NCBI GenBank assembly: GCA_026225945.1
Contig: JAMJFZ010001815.1
Span: 17,119,001 to 17,183,000 of the forward strand
Origin: Cricetomys ansorgei
Lineage: Eukaryota > Chordata > Mammalia > Rodentia > Nesomyidae
DNA length: 64,000 nucleotides
Reading direction: 5' to 3'
This document shows positions 12,706-26,168 of the stretch, piece after piece. The position numbers and the translations under genes are program-made. The notes below the pieces were generated by a model. The model was given only the letters and a program-made list of their open reading frames with translations. It did not search any database and was not told the origin of the DNA. Within the stretch, counting starts at the first letter, position 1. Each line of letters starts with the position of its first letter.

Positions 12706-15661
12706 ATCTCATACATAGAACATGCAGTTATCCATAGACACAATGGTGTTTTTCTTATGCATGATCACTAAGCAAAGATTTAAATGAATGATTTGGCAAC
12801 CAGATTTATTAAGTTTAGGTATATTAAATATCAATAAATTATGATGGTTTGGGTAATACCAAAAAGAAAATAATTTTTCTGTATCACCATATTTTAAGAA
12901 TCGATTTGTTTTATTTGACCCTGCATAAATCCTGTGCTAAAAAACAGCAGCATATAGAAAGCTACTACTTTGAAAGAATATAGAAATTTTCAAGCTTTCA
13001 TATACCTTCCTTAAACTGAAGAAATCAGTGACTGAGAACAACTAGCTAAACTAATGTCATTGCATCTTAAGTTTCATAAATAAAATTAAAGCTGCATTTA
13101 TTTTAATTTAATAAGCTTAATATTAAATGTATTTAATATTATTTCATAAATACTAATTTTTTCACTTCTCCTTCCCCAAATATGGAGATGAAAATTTTTC
13201 TGTAATCTCTTTATTCCTCAGTCAATTCAAATACTTTGTGAGTTATAGAAAGACTTTTTATTCATCAGGATTCAAACTTATTTCCCACAAAAGGGAGTAA
13301 AATCTCTTACACATTAATGTGTTTATCATGGGAAAAGCAATATATCTTATTGTTTGAAATATTATACAAGCAAGCTCCCCTGATTTTTTAGTCTCAAAAC
13401 CCAGGATTTATCTTCGCAAACTTTCTGATTTAGCATCTATGAATATGGCAGTTTCATGAGACAGAATAATATGCTTTTCCTCAGCCAAGATCCATTCAGG
13501 AAGGAGAAGCAATTTTAGATATTTCATAGAGAGGTTTTAACACAGAGACGTGGTTACATTTGATAAAATAGCTAGAAAGCTGAACGGCCGATAGTGAATC
13601 AATTTAGAGGTAAGTAACAGTAGAAAGTCCTCATGATCCGCAGGGCTAAAGAAAGAAGTGGATACAGACTGTAAGTACCTATGATTGGCCGATCCTAGCT
13701 AGAAATCAAAGAGCAGTTAATAAAATCTGAGATGTGTGGCTCCTGTGTCATAGACCTGAGAGCAAAAAGGATATGGGAATGTGGGTAAACAGGCAGTTTT
13801 CACTTGCTTACTAGGACACCTACTGAGAATTTTTTTCTAGCTGTAGAGTGTGATATAAAGACAGCATCAATACAAACAGGGAGGTTTGGAAAGGGTAAAG
13901 CATGACACAACAGAGGACACAGATGCAGAGTATCTGAGATGGTCCCAGGGACTAATGTTTTCACACTTTTAAACTTCTTGGCAGGCATACTAACTAGAAT
14001 GAAAAACATACTTTCTACTTCTTTATCTTGTCAAGGAAACAATGGAGATACCTAGTGGGCATAAACGAGCACCACTGGAATTGTCTGCATTCTCTGAGAT
14101 GGCAATTAGGGGTCTGACTGAACAAAGATGCCAATTCTGATTGGCCATGGTCCTAATGATTCTGGGGAATGACATAAAAAAGAAACATGCCTACAGAAAT
14201 ATGCTTCTGCCTGTACTGATGGGAGCAAAAATAAACTGCTTAGCAAATCTTTTCCTTATCCACAAGATACAATTCTCCCCTGTCACTTTTGAGAGCCAAT
14301 TTTCTCTTGTCTTCTGTCGGCTAGGAATAGATTTTAGGAATACAATGTTGTTAGCTGAAATATGCTATTCGGTTTGACTCAGTGAATTTGCTCTATTATT
14401 TCCCATCTTACCTTGGAATTGCTTACTCTTTTACATCAAGTTCTTAACCTTCCGCAGGAAAGCTACCTGCCTAGTGTTGGAGCTGTTCCATTAACTTTAA
14501 TGCCTTGCCCACCTCTCCTTGTTAGTTGCCTCATAATGACTTAGAAGGATAGTGTTAGCATTCCATTGTGTTTTTAAAGTTTACATGTCTGGCATTAACT
14601 TTAGTACAGATTACATGACTTAGCAATTACTAACTCCCTCTTCTGACTGCTCAGTTTTCTTTTATAATTGGAAGTAGTCCAGTACAAGGTATTTTATTAA
14701 ATTTGATACTAGTAATCTAAAATTTCTATTTGATGTGAATTAAAAAATTATAATGAGGTATCGGGAAAAAAAGTGTACCTTGGCATTTCTATATTGCTAG
14801 TAAATATGACCCATCAGAAAAAAACTGTCAATATGTGCTTTTTGTAAATGTTTTGTAAATTTACTGATAATCAGATGAACCTACATTAATAGCAAACAGA
14901 TTCACAAATAGCCAGTATTATACATCTGTCATGAAAACAAGGTTTTTTGATTTAAAAAAAAAAAACTTTAAAGATGAAAGACTTATATGCATGCTCAGAA
15001 ATTCTAGTAAAAATTGAATCCATAACCTAGAATATAAAATCTGTTGTCTCAGTATAGAAATTCTGAATAAATGACCTTGCGTTCAGTTTTGGCTTTAGGA
15101 AAAGGATTCCTGACAAAAGGAACATTATAGGGCTAAGAGACACCACCCAGATGATAAACCTAAGAAGAATGGTTGTGGACTTCAGTGTCTAGATTCTAGA
15201 AGAGCAATAAAATCGTTTTTCTGACAATCTGAATTACGAACAGCAATGCATCATGGGAGTTTAATCTCAGCTCATTGATGCCAGCAGAGAGAGGGTTAGA
15301 ACATGACTAGTGGTATATTTACAATTAATATGTGCTATTAATTATACTTATTTCTCTGTAAACTAAAATCACTGCCTAACAAAAAAGAAATTAAAGTTTT
15401 TCACAGTTTCAATTTTTTTTCAGTAGGAAGAGTTATAAGGATATATTTTCTGATGAATACTATCATTATAGTAAAGGTATATGCATAAATATATTCAATT
15501 TTTTTCAAGATCAGCCTTTCTCAAACTCCAGGTAGACTGGACATTTGTAAATAAGTGATAAAATGTGCCTTGATGTTGAATAAATTTACCATATACTAGT
15601 ATATAGAAATAATTTTGTAGAATGCTTTACTTTGTCACATTCATTAATTTATTTAACACGG
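12706..15661. other. Long unassigned stretch
   Basis: About 3 kb of AT-rich sequence. The part at 13490-14130 is less AT-rich but I cannot assign it to a repeat family or exon. No coding signal. Confidence 0.45.
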
Positions 15662-15800
15662 AGTCTACATGCATGCTACAGTTCATGTGTGGAGGTCAGA
15701 GTACAACTTGCAATAATCAGTCTCTCCTTTATATGGACTTCAGGGGTTCAACAGAGGTCATCCGGCTCAGGGGCACGCACCTTTACCCACCAAGCCATGT
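15662..15800 (-). repeat. B4/RSINE1-type SINE, minus strand
   Basis: CATGTGTGGAGGTCAGAGTA, then a degraded 'caggagtcagttctctcctt', then CACCTTTACCCACCAAGCCA, is the reverse complement of a tRNA-headed rodent SINE of the B4/RSINE1 group. The 61-codon ORFs across it are incidental. Confidence 0.65.
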
Positions 15801-17112
15801 TTATTAAATGGCAGTAGCAACTTACGTCATTTTACTTCACTGTCAATTGCTTCCAAGCTTTTAGAATAGTTTGTTACATTACCAAAAGAGAGCCTCAGCC
15901 CCGGAGTGCTAGTCTGTATGGCGAATTTGATGGGTGGTTCCAAGAAGCACAGGGGCAGGAGTAGAGAACTGACAGAAACAAGGAAGGAAAGCAACCATGA
16001 TTGTAATCATGAGTAAGGCTTACCGAACTTAGTGACTGGAGCACAATCCTAGTAGACGTGTCTGGGAGGCTGGACAAGATGTGCTTGGAAACTGTTCCAT
16101 ATGAGAAGGTATAACTGAAGGACTTACTCAAAAACTTCTATCCTAAGTGTTCCCAGTGATACCCGTTGCCTGGCAGTTTGTTAGGAAACTGCTGGCATAA
16201 ATCATGATGATTATTGCTCGGAAGTGATGGAGAAAGTACCCACAAAGTATGGATTGGCTATTTGGAAAGTAAAATTCCCCCAAAAACTTGAATGGAAAAG
16301 CAAAGTTTGCACTCCTGTCTAGACTCTGCCTCTAGCACCCTACTTCCTTGTCTATAAGGGAGGGTAAGCAGCTTTCTGTTTGGTTAATTCATGAAATATA
16401 AAAACTGTCACATTTGTGCATGGACAGAATACTCTATTTGGGCAAACTGTACCTTTGCAGACAGTTCTCTTTGGGGCTCTCTCACTCCAGCTGCAGGTCC
16501 AGCCCCAGGTCCAGCTTCCCCATCACAGCTTTTCGTTTTAGAATTGTTCTTAGGTAGGCTAATGGCTGCCTACGGTTATTTATCTGAAGACCTAACTAAA
16601 GGTATTGAATTACCCAGATTCAGACTTTGTGTACAAGAAAAATGAGGTTGTTAGCTCGTGTGTTGACTCGGAAAGGATGTAGTACCCAATTATTTTACCT
16701 AACACTGGTTGAAGTATTACTGTGAAAACATGCTGTTGATGAGGTTAACAAAACAGCACTGGGTGATACTCATGGGCCTCGTTCAGTCATTTGAAGGTGT
16801 CAGACTCCAACAGTGACTCAAGGCGAACACATCAAATCTTGACCAGCAGCCAAATATACAAAGATATAGATAAGTATAAATGTAGACATAATTTCCTTAT
16901 AGTTGTATCTTCTTGAAATATCTAAACTAACCTGCACAGGGGGGTAGGCTATTCCTGGTTATTTTCTCAAAAGCACCCTTACCACAGACTCGAGGTTTGA
17001 TGTTAGACGTCAAGGCTTGGCCCACTAACAAGGAGGGGGAGTTTTTCCAGCTGAGCATGGAAGCAAAAACCTGCAATTCTGGTCCTACAGAAGATTTTTG
17101 TTGTGGTTGTTA
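15801..17112. other. No recognisable feature
   Basis: Unassigned sequence. The ORF at 16391-16645 is short and not recognisable, and has no flanking signals that I trust. Confidence 0.45.
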
Positions 17113-17250
17113 TTTGTTTGTTTGTTTGTTTGTTTCTTTTCTTTTCTTTCTTTTAAATAAGATTCACTGTGTAGCTACAGTTGTCCTCATACATGTGATC
17201 TTTCTGTTCAACCCTCTCAGTCCTGAGAATAGAAGTGTGAGATGCCCAGT
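17113..17250 (-). repeat. Old B1/PB1-type SINE, minus strand
   Basis: A TTTG tetranucleotide run with TTTTC runs (reverse of an A-rich tail) is followed by TTCACTGTGTAGCTACAG and a degraded remainder in the order expected for a reversed B1/PB1. Confidence 0.5.
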
Positions 17251-17621
17251 TTCAAATGGTAAAGTACAGTTTCAGATGGCACACATATAGGCACAAGACA
17301 TACACCTAAGTCTCAGGAAAGTCACAAAAGACAGGGGGAAGGACTATAAGAGCACCAGGCTGCCTACTGAGGGATACTGTCTCCTAGACTTGACAGGGAT
17401 GCTTAACCAATAAAATCCCAAAATTTGATTGCATAAAAATGACTGCAAAGTGACAACACTAATCAGCATGCCAATGAAGATATGGAAGATTTCACAAGGC
17501 CCACCCTTTGCTGGAGAGCTACAGTCAATCAGTGGTTACTGAGTGTGGTAATAATCAAGGTTTTCCAGGGATGAGGCATTGGCCAGACATAAGAGCAACT
17601 CTAAATGGGTTCAATAGTGTA

Positions 17622-17647
17622 TATGTGTGTGTGTGTGTGTGTGTGTT
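17622..17647. repeat. (TG)n microsatellite
   Basis: An almost pure TG run of about 26 bp. Confidence 0.95.
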
Positions 17648-18409
17648 TAACAATAATCATGGAAGAATGATTATTGTTTTTGAGGGGATAGTATATATTA
17701 GAAATGTGTTTCAGATATATTACAAATAGTGAAACTAAGTAGGAGATGTGTTGACACTTTATGAGTTGTCATCATATGAGACATCAGATGAGTTTAAATT
17801 ATGCAGGTCATTCATACTCAAAATAAGTATCAGTTTTTTTGGAGTTATATATTTCTTTATTTTCTTATAAAGAAGACAACTTTTAAAATCCATATTAACT
17901 ATATGCCAGTCATATTCATTTTAATATACCTTATATAATTTTACAAATTTAAAGGTATTCATCAGACTTTGAGTCCTAGTTTGCAGTTTTCAAAATGCAT
18001 GATCATCTCTAGTCTGACTATGCTAGAATTTTTCAATATACAGCATTCATTCCTATCTCATTAAATATATTCATGGGGTTTTTTGGGGGCAACATTTATT
18101 GCTTTCTGAAACAGACTTTTGCTAACTTCGACTGAGTTTTGCATTTGTTTATTTCTTTATGTAAGCAAAAGTGCAACTGGATTTTCAATGTACAAAATGA
18201 GAACGAATGCCATAATTTAAAAAGTTGAAAATTATAAAAAAAAATTTTGAGAGCAAGGAAGGAAGTAAATACTTTCACAGTTTAAAATGTACTTAAATAA
18301 GACTAAGAAAATAATAAATACAGAATATAGGGAATACTGGGAAAGATGTTATGAGATTGACTTTTCTTGAATGTATCTGCTTCTTTCTCTAAAGAATTTT
18401 AAGATGAGT
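17648..18409. other. No recognisable feature
   Basis: AT-rich unassigned sequence. Confidence 0.45.
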
Positions 18410-18566
18410 TGAGTTGTAGTGGCATACACCATTAATCCCAGAAGTTGGGAAGTAGAGGCAGGTGGATCTCTGTGAGACTGAGGCCAGCCTGTTCTACAGA
18501 GTGAGTTCTATGACAGCCAGAGGTGCAACAGAGAAACCCTGTCTCAAAAAACCAAAAAAAAAAAAA
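18410..18566 (+). repeat. B1 SINE, plus strand
   Basis: A near full-length B1: left-end A/B-box region, AGAGGCAGGTGGATCTCTGT, GGCCAGCCTGTTCTACAGAG, the 'gagaaaccctgtctcaaaa' end and a 13-base A-tail. B1 is a 7SL-derived, Pol III-transcribed element mobilised by L1. This copy has GGTGCAACAGAG where I recall the mouse consensus having a 'gggctacacagag' block; the other four clear B1 copies here carry the same kind of variant. Confidence 0.9.
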
Positions 18567-21500
18567 GAAATGAAAATTACAAGATCATGAAGACTATAAA
18601 ATAATTATGGGATTTCACTAACTGATAATATCAATAAGATAAGCTTGAGAATTATTATCTGGCAATCCAGGAAAAATTCATAAATAGTTATAGAAAAATT
18701 AATTTATCTTTATTATTCAAAGAAAAAAACCTGTGGTGAAGCACCTGCTAAATATTTTCATGCTATAACTTTTATTTTCAACAAATGAAAAGAAATCTGC
18801 CCTTTAATGAAGATAATGCCAGATAAGGTATGTAACTTCATGTGCTAGGGACAACTATAATAATTATATATTTTCAAAACAAAATCAAGCTCTCTTGTCT
18901 TTAAGAATTTTACCTTTGTGTTGCCTATTAAAATCTGAATATTTAATACAATATTACATTTAAAATACATCCTTATTAAACTTCAGTAAGCATTAATATA
19001 TGCTTAATATAGGTATGCAACACTAAATTTCTAGGTATGACAGAGTGATCATAAAGATCATAAAGAATGACTCCCCTCCTTGTCAAGTTTTTCATGTACC
19101 TGAAAGCCTTCTTTAGGTAATAATCTGACCTCTGATTGGTTGGACTCTAACAGCCAGTTGCTGCTTTCTGCAGTATGTGAAACGGTTGGAAGATATACTA
19201 CAAATTGGTAGGGCTTGTTAAGATCCCTTACCAACTAGCTGCTTTGTTTAATGAGTGATATGCATTGTGTCTGCTCAACTTTCATTTGTCGTGAGGAGTC
19301 ACATGCCCTACCTAATTATAAAAATTTCTAGAAATGTAAAGTTCTCATTAATCTACAAAGAAAGGAATGGTTAATAGGTAAGGGCATTAGAAGTTGCTTT
19401 CATTCTAAGATTTTAATCCTCTAGGTAGCACTCACAATACAGGGCAGACCAGGAATTGCCTCACGCTACCCAACTTTGAACACAAACTTTGATTTGCTAA
19501 ATGTTTTGTGTTTTATATTGTTATAAATATAACTTTGTAATAATGTCTAGGCTATTACATATATAAGACAGAAATAATACATAGCAATGGTTAGTGTGAC
19601 ATGGACAATTTTAAGGGAAATGATAACATAACATGTAATAATGCATATAATTATAAATTTCCTTGCGTGTTATTTTACTGTTTAGTGAGCATAAATGTTC
19701 ATTTAAGGAAACTATACTTTTGCTACATATGCATAAAGATTACAACACGGGTTAAGACTTGTGCTCATGTTGGCTCACGGTAAGTGTACAGGGTGATTTT
19801 TCCCAAGGTAGCTTCCTCCAGAGAGAAGGCCTCCGATGCTACATCTGTTCTTGCTGGATGAGAGTGTCATTATATTCGCAGCAGCAGATGTTGCATCCGG
19901 AGGTTCATCTTTACTCTTAGGGAAATTGCACCATAGAACTAGAACTGGTTTTATGAAAACCAGTAGTGTCACAAAATAAATGTCTGGCCCCAATTGCCAT
20001 AAAAAAAACTGAACATGATTTAGTTTCATAAACTTAATATGAGTATTTGAAGTTGGCCATCCCTCCCAAAACTCTAAAAACAGAAAAAGAAGGAGAATTT
20101 TGATATACTGATATCAAGTGTGAAGTAATTTCCATTTGGCTTTTCTTAATTACATATGACTTGGTTGTAATAGTAATTATGGTGAGGGATAACTATTGTC
20201 ATGTTTCATTGTTTCACTTCTAAGTCTGATTCAAGCACTCAAACTTTCATACTTCATAACAATCATAGGATGAATCTTGGCATGACTAAACCTTCACAAA
20301 ATAAGAAAGCAGAAATACGTTAGTTAAATTAATTTTGTCTTATTAGATCATATCATCTGTCTGAAATTGCTGATGAAATTTTAGAGAAAAAGTCAAACTG
20401 ACACTAATTCAGAGGCTGAAGACCATTGCATGCACAAATTATATTAAATATAATTCATTAGCCCAATATTTAATGACTGCCCTGCCAAGAGTCTTGCCCT
20501 ATACTCAGTTCTTTGTATAGAATTGTCAGTCAAAATCCTGGAATATGCACTAGGAAAAAGAGACCAGCTTCTGTCAGGGAAAGCAACACCATCAAATTCA
20601 CACTATCCAATTGCAAGATATAGGAGCCGCTAGGAAGTAGGTGTGCTTTAAAACAAGATAAATATCTTCCCTTGAGGAAGTGAAGAATAAATATTTCAGT
20701 TTTGAAGTTGCAAACTGGTCAGCCTAGAGTCTAAACAACCCTTCCCTTCACAGAGAATAGTTATCAAGCACACAGTATATACTAACCCTCATAAGCTTTC
20801 TTATGGTTATGATCTTAATTTTCAATTCCTTTAATAAAGGAACTGGTAAACTTCCAGAAAGAATATTCTTAAATATGCTCTTATTGGCTCATATTTCTTA
20901 CATATATTCTACTTTCACATATTAACTCTGGGAACTATGAACTCAGCTATGGTATTAGCATATTTTGTTCACTAGGAAAATGATATGCTGTCTATGGACT
21001 GAGCCTTATTGGGGTACTTACAATCACAAGTATTCATAAGAAATTTTGAGATGAGTATTATTATGATGCTCCATTTAGAAACATGTTAATAAATGGTTTA
21101 AATACAGTGTCACAAAATGGTATTGCACAGTTATATGAAACATATATTTGATGTTAATTTAAGGAGAATTCTGTAGATTTTCCTACATTGGTTACTACAT
21201 GTAATTTTAAATGACCATTTAAACTACTGGGAATTCAACTCCTTTGGTGCCAGATGATTATGTATTGTTCAAAAATGACCCAAATGGAGATGTTTTAAAC
21301 TGCTTGTAACTGCATTTGATTCCATGTTTATCTTACAAAAAGTCACCCTTCAATGGGACTGACTTGCAGGATATGTCGTCCATGCTCAAAAGAACAGACC
21401 ATAATAAAAGTTTTAAGTCAGCCATTGAGGACTAACAGAGCATTGTAGAACTTAGGAAAAATATCTCCTCTGAGAGACATATGTTCAGGGAGATAGCTGA

Positions 21501-22175
21501 AACCTGTGGTTTACCTGTGGATTCCTTGGCTAGCAGCCTAAGTATCTAGTCAATTTAAGGGCACAGAGACACGCCATACCAGAGAGTCAAATTAACACCC
21601 GCTTCATTGTCTGAGAATATCCCCTGTTAAAGAGGTTAGTGGTTTATGGGTTTATTCCATTGAGTATGCACTATTTACTAGGCTTTGAAGGTTATATGAC
21701 AACAAGATACGCATGTTATTATGATGGGAAGAAAAGCGAAAGGGAAAAGAGCCAGACGGCTCAAAATGCTCTATCGGTAATCTTCGAATTTGGAAGCATA
21801 TTTTATCAATCTCTGCCATGGGTGCTCCTGGCAGTGTGTTCAAGGGTATCCAGCACCCGAAGCAGCAAAGCAAATTTTACATCTGCAATATTTACTGACA
21901 TTAGAAGACATCCATGTTGTGTGCTGAATCTGTAATAGAAATGAAATGTGTAACACTATTGAACTAGAGTCCTTGGAACAAAAGTCAGATTTTAAATCTA
22001 AAATTAGAACACTCCTCTGGAGTATTAAATATTCACAGTCCAAAGCATAGGCTGATAATGAGCTATTTAATTCAATATTTTCTGTTGTCTTAAAAAAAAA
22101 AGAGTTAAAATAAGCTTCACAAGAATGTTCAGAACCTACAAAATGGCCCAGTGAGGTGTATTTTACTTTTTATAG
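18567..22175. other. Long unassigned stretch
   Basis: About 3.6 kb of AT-rich sequence. A possible but weak MIR-like trace lies near 20740-20870. Short ORFs on both strands, including opposing ones at 21639-21935 and 21652-21873, look incidental. Confidence 0.45.
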
Positions 22176-22304
22176 AGTTCATGTGTTTGTGGAGGACAGA
22201 GGACAACTCTCCATTCATTGGTTCTCTCATTCATTACAGAGGTTCCAGGTATTAAACTCAGGTCATCAGGCTTGACTCATTTGCTAAGCCATCTGGCTGG
22301 TCCA
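22176..22304 (-). repeat. B4/RSINE1-type SINE, minus strand
   Basis: TTTGTGGAGGACAGAGGACA, ATTAAACTCAGGTCATCAGG and GCTAAGCCATCTGGCTGG occur in the order of a reversed B4/RSINE1 SINE. The tRNA-like head is at the high-coordinate end. Confidence 0.75.
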
Positions 22305-22628
22305 CCGTTCATTTTTAGATATAAGGAGTCCAATATAAAGCAAATAACTCTTATAGTTAACTCTACTAAAGAGCTTGCATGTGTTAAGTGAATATCAACT
22401 CAGAAAAAAGTAACTGAGGGGTTTAACTGATTTTCCTTGCATTGTATTAGAAAATATTTTCTCATATGTCACACATATTTTTATACTCATAGAAAACATT
22501 AAGCTTTGAACGTTTTTTATATATGTCATGTATCTGCTGTTTGTTCTACGAGATGATCAGGACAAGATGAATGAAGGAACTGTGGACACCTGAAATGAGT
22601 TGTAGAAGAAAAAAAGGCACGGGATCTT

Positions 22629-22954
22629 TGCTGGTTAATTCTGTCAACTTGATAACAATCTAGAATCAGCTGGAGAGAGAGTCTCAGTGAGATATTATCC
22701 AAATTAGGTTGGCCCAGGTGGGTTAGGAATTGTCTTAATTAGATTAATTGATATAGAAAGATCCAGCCTGAAAATGATTAATGACATTCCCTGTGCGGGG
22801 GACTGTATAAAAAGAAGAAATCACGCTGAGAACAACCTTGCATGCATACATTCTCTCTCTGCTCTTGACTGTTGATCAGAGTAGCTACTTCAGTTCATGT
22901 TTTGATTTGCCAAGACTATAGCTTGGACTTATAAGCCAAATGAAATTCTATCTC

Positions 22955-23026
<72 letters not shown>

Positions 23027-23080
23027 CTCTTCAAGTTGTTTTTGTTGGAGTATTTTCTCACAGCAATAGGAAACAAAACT
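22629..23080 (-). repeat. Rodent repeat with inverted termini, minus orientation, with CT expansion
   Basis: Starts with GCTGGTTAATTCTGTCAACT and ends with CTCACAGCAATAGGAAAC, the two ends of the family also seen at 6923 and 37074. Inside, a terminal block ending TATAAGCCAAATGAAAT leads into a CT run at 22950-23030 that occupies the usual short pyrimidine-rich 'ccctttcctcc' position. Confidence 0.65.
22950..23030. repeat. (CT)n microsatellite
   Basis: About 80 bp of almost pure CT dinucleotides with a few CC interruptions, inside the rodent repeat at 22629-23080. The 68-codon ORF across it is a Leu/Ser repeat artefact. Confidence 0.95.
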
Positions 23081-23499
23081 GGGGCAGTAGCTCAGAAGTT
23101 AAATAGAAAAACAACATGCCCAGTAACTACATACAGTAGTAGTTAGATACCTTAGAGTGGATCTCTATGTAGTTGTTCCATTCATTAGTAAGTGGGCTGA
23201 GAGTCTCTGATTTCAACTGGATTCCTTTCAAAGCCACTCTAAGTTCACTGTACATTGGCTCTACAATTATCATTCAAAAAAACTTCAAGTCATAAGGTTC
23301 TTAACTGGATCTCATCCCTCAGAAGTATTACAAGAACAGCTTTGGCATTCAAATCCATGTGTCATTTTGAAATCATATATTTGTTTCTAAATGATACTCT
23401 GCTAAAACTTAGTTCCAGTTCTATGTGTAACAAGTATATCAAACACCATGTCTCAAGAAATTAATGATACTAACACAAATAAATGACACTAACATAAAT

Positions 23500-24830
23500 A
23501 CAGGCACGTAGCTTAATGGAGAGGACTGCAGAGATCAAAACTAATCCTGACTCTCATAATCATGAAACCAAGACTGAGCTACCATGATACAATGGGAGAA
23601 ATGTCGGTAGAACCCTTTTGCAGAAGACATCACATACTTATGTGATCAAACATGGAGAAATTGAGCTGGTGCTCAACTAAAAGCTTCACCCCTACCGATC
23701 AGCTTTCACAGTGCCAGTACACACTACTGGAAGAAAAAAATAATCATTAATCCCACCCAGCTAAGAATCCTGTGAGCTACAACAGCTATTCCCCAGAAAG
23801 ATAGACCCACTGACTGTACAGTAGCAAAACCCTATGGTATTAGTCAATTACCTTTCAGTCAGATTAAAGGCCCACTCCATGAGATGGAATCCATTCTTAA
23901 ATCTTTGTTGTGGTTATTGTTGTGGTTTGTTTTGTTTTTTCAAGACAGGGTTTCTCTGTTGTAATATAACTCTGCCTGTCTTGGAACTCACTCTGTAGAC
24001 CAGGTTCACCTTGAACTCAAAGAGATTCCCATGCCTCTGTCTCCAGAGTGCTGATATTAAAGGCGTGTGCCACTACTGTCCAACTAGAACCCATTCTTAA
24101 CACTGGTAATCAGACCAAGTACCTGAGACTAGATAGATCATTGGAAAATTTATTATAATCATCCTGTTGAATGAACTTAGCAACATATTTCCTCCTAACA
24201 TATTTCTGTATTCATAAATCAGTGGATCACTGAACCATCATCAGAGAAGTTTCTTGCAAAGGATGCTAATTAACAAAGAGGCCCACACTGGACCACATGT
24301 ACAACGGAGACAACGGAGGACTCAGTCCTAAGTGAGGATTTTTATCACAGCCCTCCTCTCAGTACTCAGGGATCTATGAGAGTGGGTGACAGAAAGAGTA
24401 TAGAAGCCAGGTGTAATGGATGATTCCAAAAAACAGTGTTGTCCAGATACATCAGAACTGGTGCACATATGAAATCACAGAGACTGTGATAATACTGATA
24501 AGACCCACACAAGTTGAAACAAGACAAAATCTTCGCATGGGGGAGTGGAAGTGGGCACAAAGTCTTGTGTTTATATTTGCTTAACACATTTAAGCTCTAA
24601 CCAAAAAGTTATTTGCAACTGATTACTGTTGAGGCAATGAAAATCAGTTTTCTTCAATAGATTGACTCGGGGTATATCAACCATACCCTAGGGCAGGTTA
24701 TCTACCCAGGAATAATTGGCAAACATATAATGGACTTCATATTTTGTTTTGTATTACTTCAGTTTGTTCTCTCTCTATTTCTCTTTCTCTCCTGTGTGTG
24801 TACATATGTGTGTATGTTCTGCATATGTGT
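23500..24830 (+). mobile_element. Long L1/Lx-type 3' UTR, plus strand, split by a B1
   Basis: Blocks in order match a rodent L1-associated 3' UTR type: ATCCTGTGAGCTACAACAGC, GGCCCACTCCATGAGATGGA, CATCATCAGAGAAG, CTCAGGGATCTATG, TGATGCACATATGAA-like and CTCACAGAGACTGTG-like segments, GGGTATATCAACCATACCCT and a pyrimidine-rich end near 24760. It is interrupted at 23901-24090 by a B1 with a target-site duplication. There is no ORF2 body upstream. A weaker relative lies at 52110-52330. Confidence 0.65.
23901..24090 (-). repeat. B1 SINE, minus strand, with target-site duplication
   Basis: Reversed B1 with T-rich tail, ACAGGGTTTCTCTGTTGTAA, GGAACTCACTCTGTAGACCA and AAAGGCGTGTGCCACTACTG. The 10-bp sequence CCATTCTTAA occurs at 23891-23900 and again at 24091-24100, immediately flanking it. 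It therefore inserted into the older L1-type sequence at 23500-24830. Confidence 0.92.
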
Positions 24831-24834
24831 ACTT

Positions 24835-24953
24835 ATTTACTATATATAGTAAATATTATGTATTAAATATTGCATATAGTATATGTAGTAAATATTATTT
24901 ATAGTAAATATTATATATGTGGTAAATAAATATATATATATATATATATATAA
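24835..24953. repeat. AT-rich simple repeat ending in (TA)n
   Basis: Irregular copies of an ATAGTAAATATTAT-like motif lead into a pure TA run at about 24930-24952. Confidence 0.85.
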
Positions 24954-24954
24954 T

Positions 24955-25099
24955 TATTTTAGATAAAGTATCACTATGTATAGAGCTGATAGCCTGTGAC
25001 TCATTATGTAGATCAGGGTGGCCTCAAACTCACAGAGTTTCACCTGCTTCTGCTTCCAGAGTGATGGGATTAAAGAGATGAGTCACCAAACCTGGCTAA
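24955..25099 (-). repeat. Old B1 SINE, minus strand
   Basis: Degraded reversed B1: ATTATGTAGATCAGGGTGGC, CTCAAACTCACAGAG, GTGATGGGATTAAAGAGATG, AGTCACCAAACCTGGCT. More diverged than the copies at 18410, 43568 and 51068. Confidence 0.8.
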
Positions 25100-26064
25100 G
25101 TACCACATTTTGATATTTAAAATAATTTATGGTGAATATTATAAGCTAATTAAGCATATACCTTAATATTAAATCTCTCAGTAAAATAACTGAGGGACTT
25201 ACAATGCCTTGAACCTTACTTAATTAGTAGTAATTCTAGGTATTTGGCAAGAAATAGGAATTGTCAAAAATACCTTAAAATTCATATTTGTCTAGAAATT
25301 TTTCTCTGTAAAACTTCAACATTGGACAAAAATCAATATTTCAGGAATGTTTAAAAATAGCAAATCAAACCCATGCACATTGAACACCAATCTTTTTCAT
25401 GCATTTCTATGGTTTCATTTCAGAAAGACAAATGCATTCATTATGCAATTTTAACATGATGACAGTCACAAAATATTCAAATTCCTAAATTCTCAGCCAG
25501 AAAGATGAACTTGTCATCATTTTAGAATACGATAATCCTACATTAGAAGAAATTCATACACATTACTATGGCCAGTGTGGTATGTAGATTCCTGTAGTCT
25601 AATCTCTACTTCACACCCCATAGAGTTACTTGTAATTTATAAAAATTTTCTCAGTGCCTCGAGGCGTATCCACAAAATAGCAAACAAAGAAAAAATAAAT
25701 GTTTATTTTAGCCAAGGAAATATGTAGCCAATTTTAAAACATTTGCTTATTTGACTAAAAATAAGTCATCTTAACATAAACTTTCTGTTCATAAACAAAA
25801 TTGAATTAGAAAAAAATAAATCTTCAATTAAATTCCTGGAAATTCATTGGCGTTTTATAATGTAGTTGAATGGGGGAGATATACACATCGTTGAGTGAAA
25901 AGATTGGCTAATAAAGGAGGATATTTGCCACTAAATATTTGCCATGAAAGAAAACTTCTCTTTAGTGGCAAACAATCAAAAATGTGTCTGCTTGACCTGT
26001 CAAATGTTTTGCCTCTTAAAGTGTACATGATGGTTAATCATTGTTATCTATTTGATTAGATTTC
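25100..26064. other. No recognisable feature
   Basis: AT-rich unassigned sequence. Confidence 0.45.
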
Positions 26065-26098
26065 CATGGCTAGAATAATTGTGAAGCATGTGTGTGTT

Positions 26099-26168
<70 letters not shown>

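Noticed and set aside
20740..20870. Possible MIR trace
   Set aside because: Only a few short blocks match, in AT-rich sequence; too weak to annotate.
24835..24953. Regularly spaced ATAGTAAATATTAT-like motifs, considered as a CRISPR-like or minisatellite array
   Set aside because: Units are irregular, very AT-rich and without distinct spacers, and the host is a mammal; it is simple-sequence drift.
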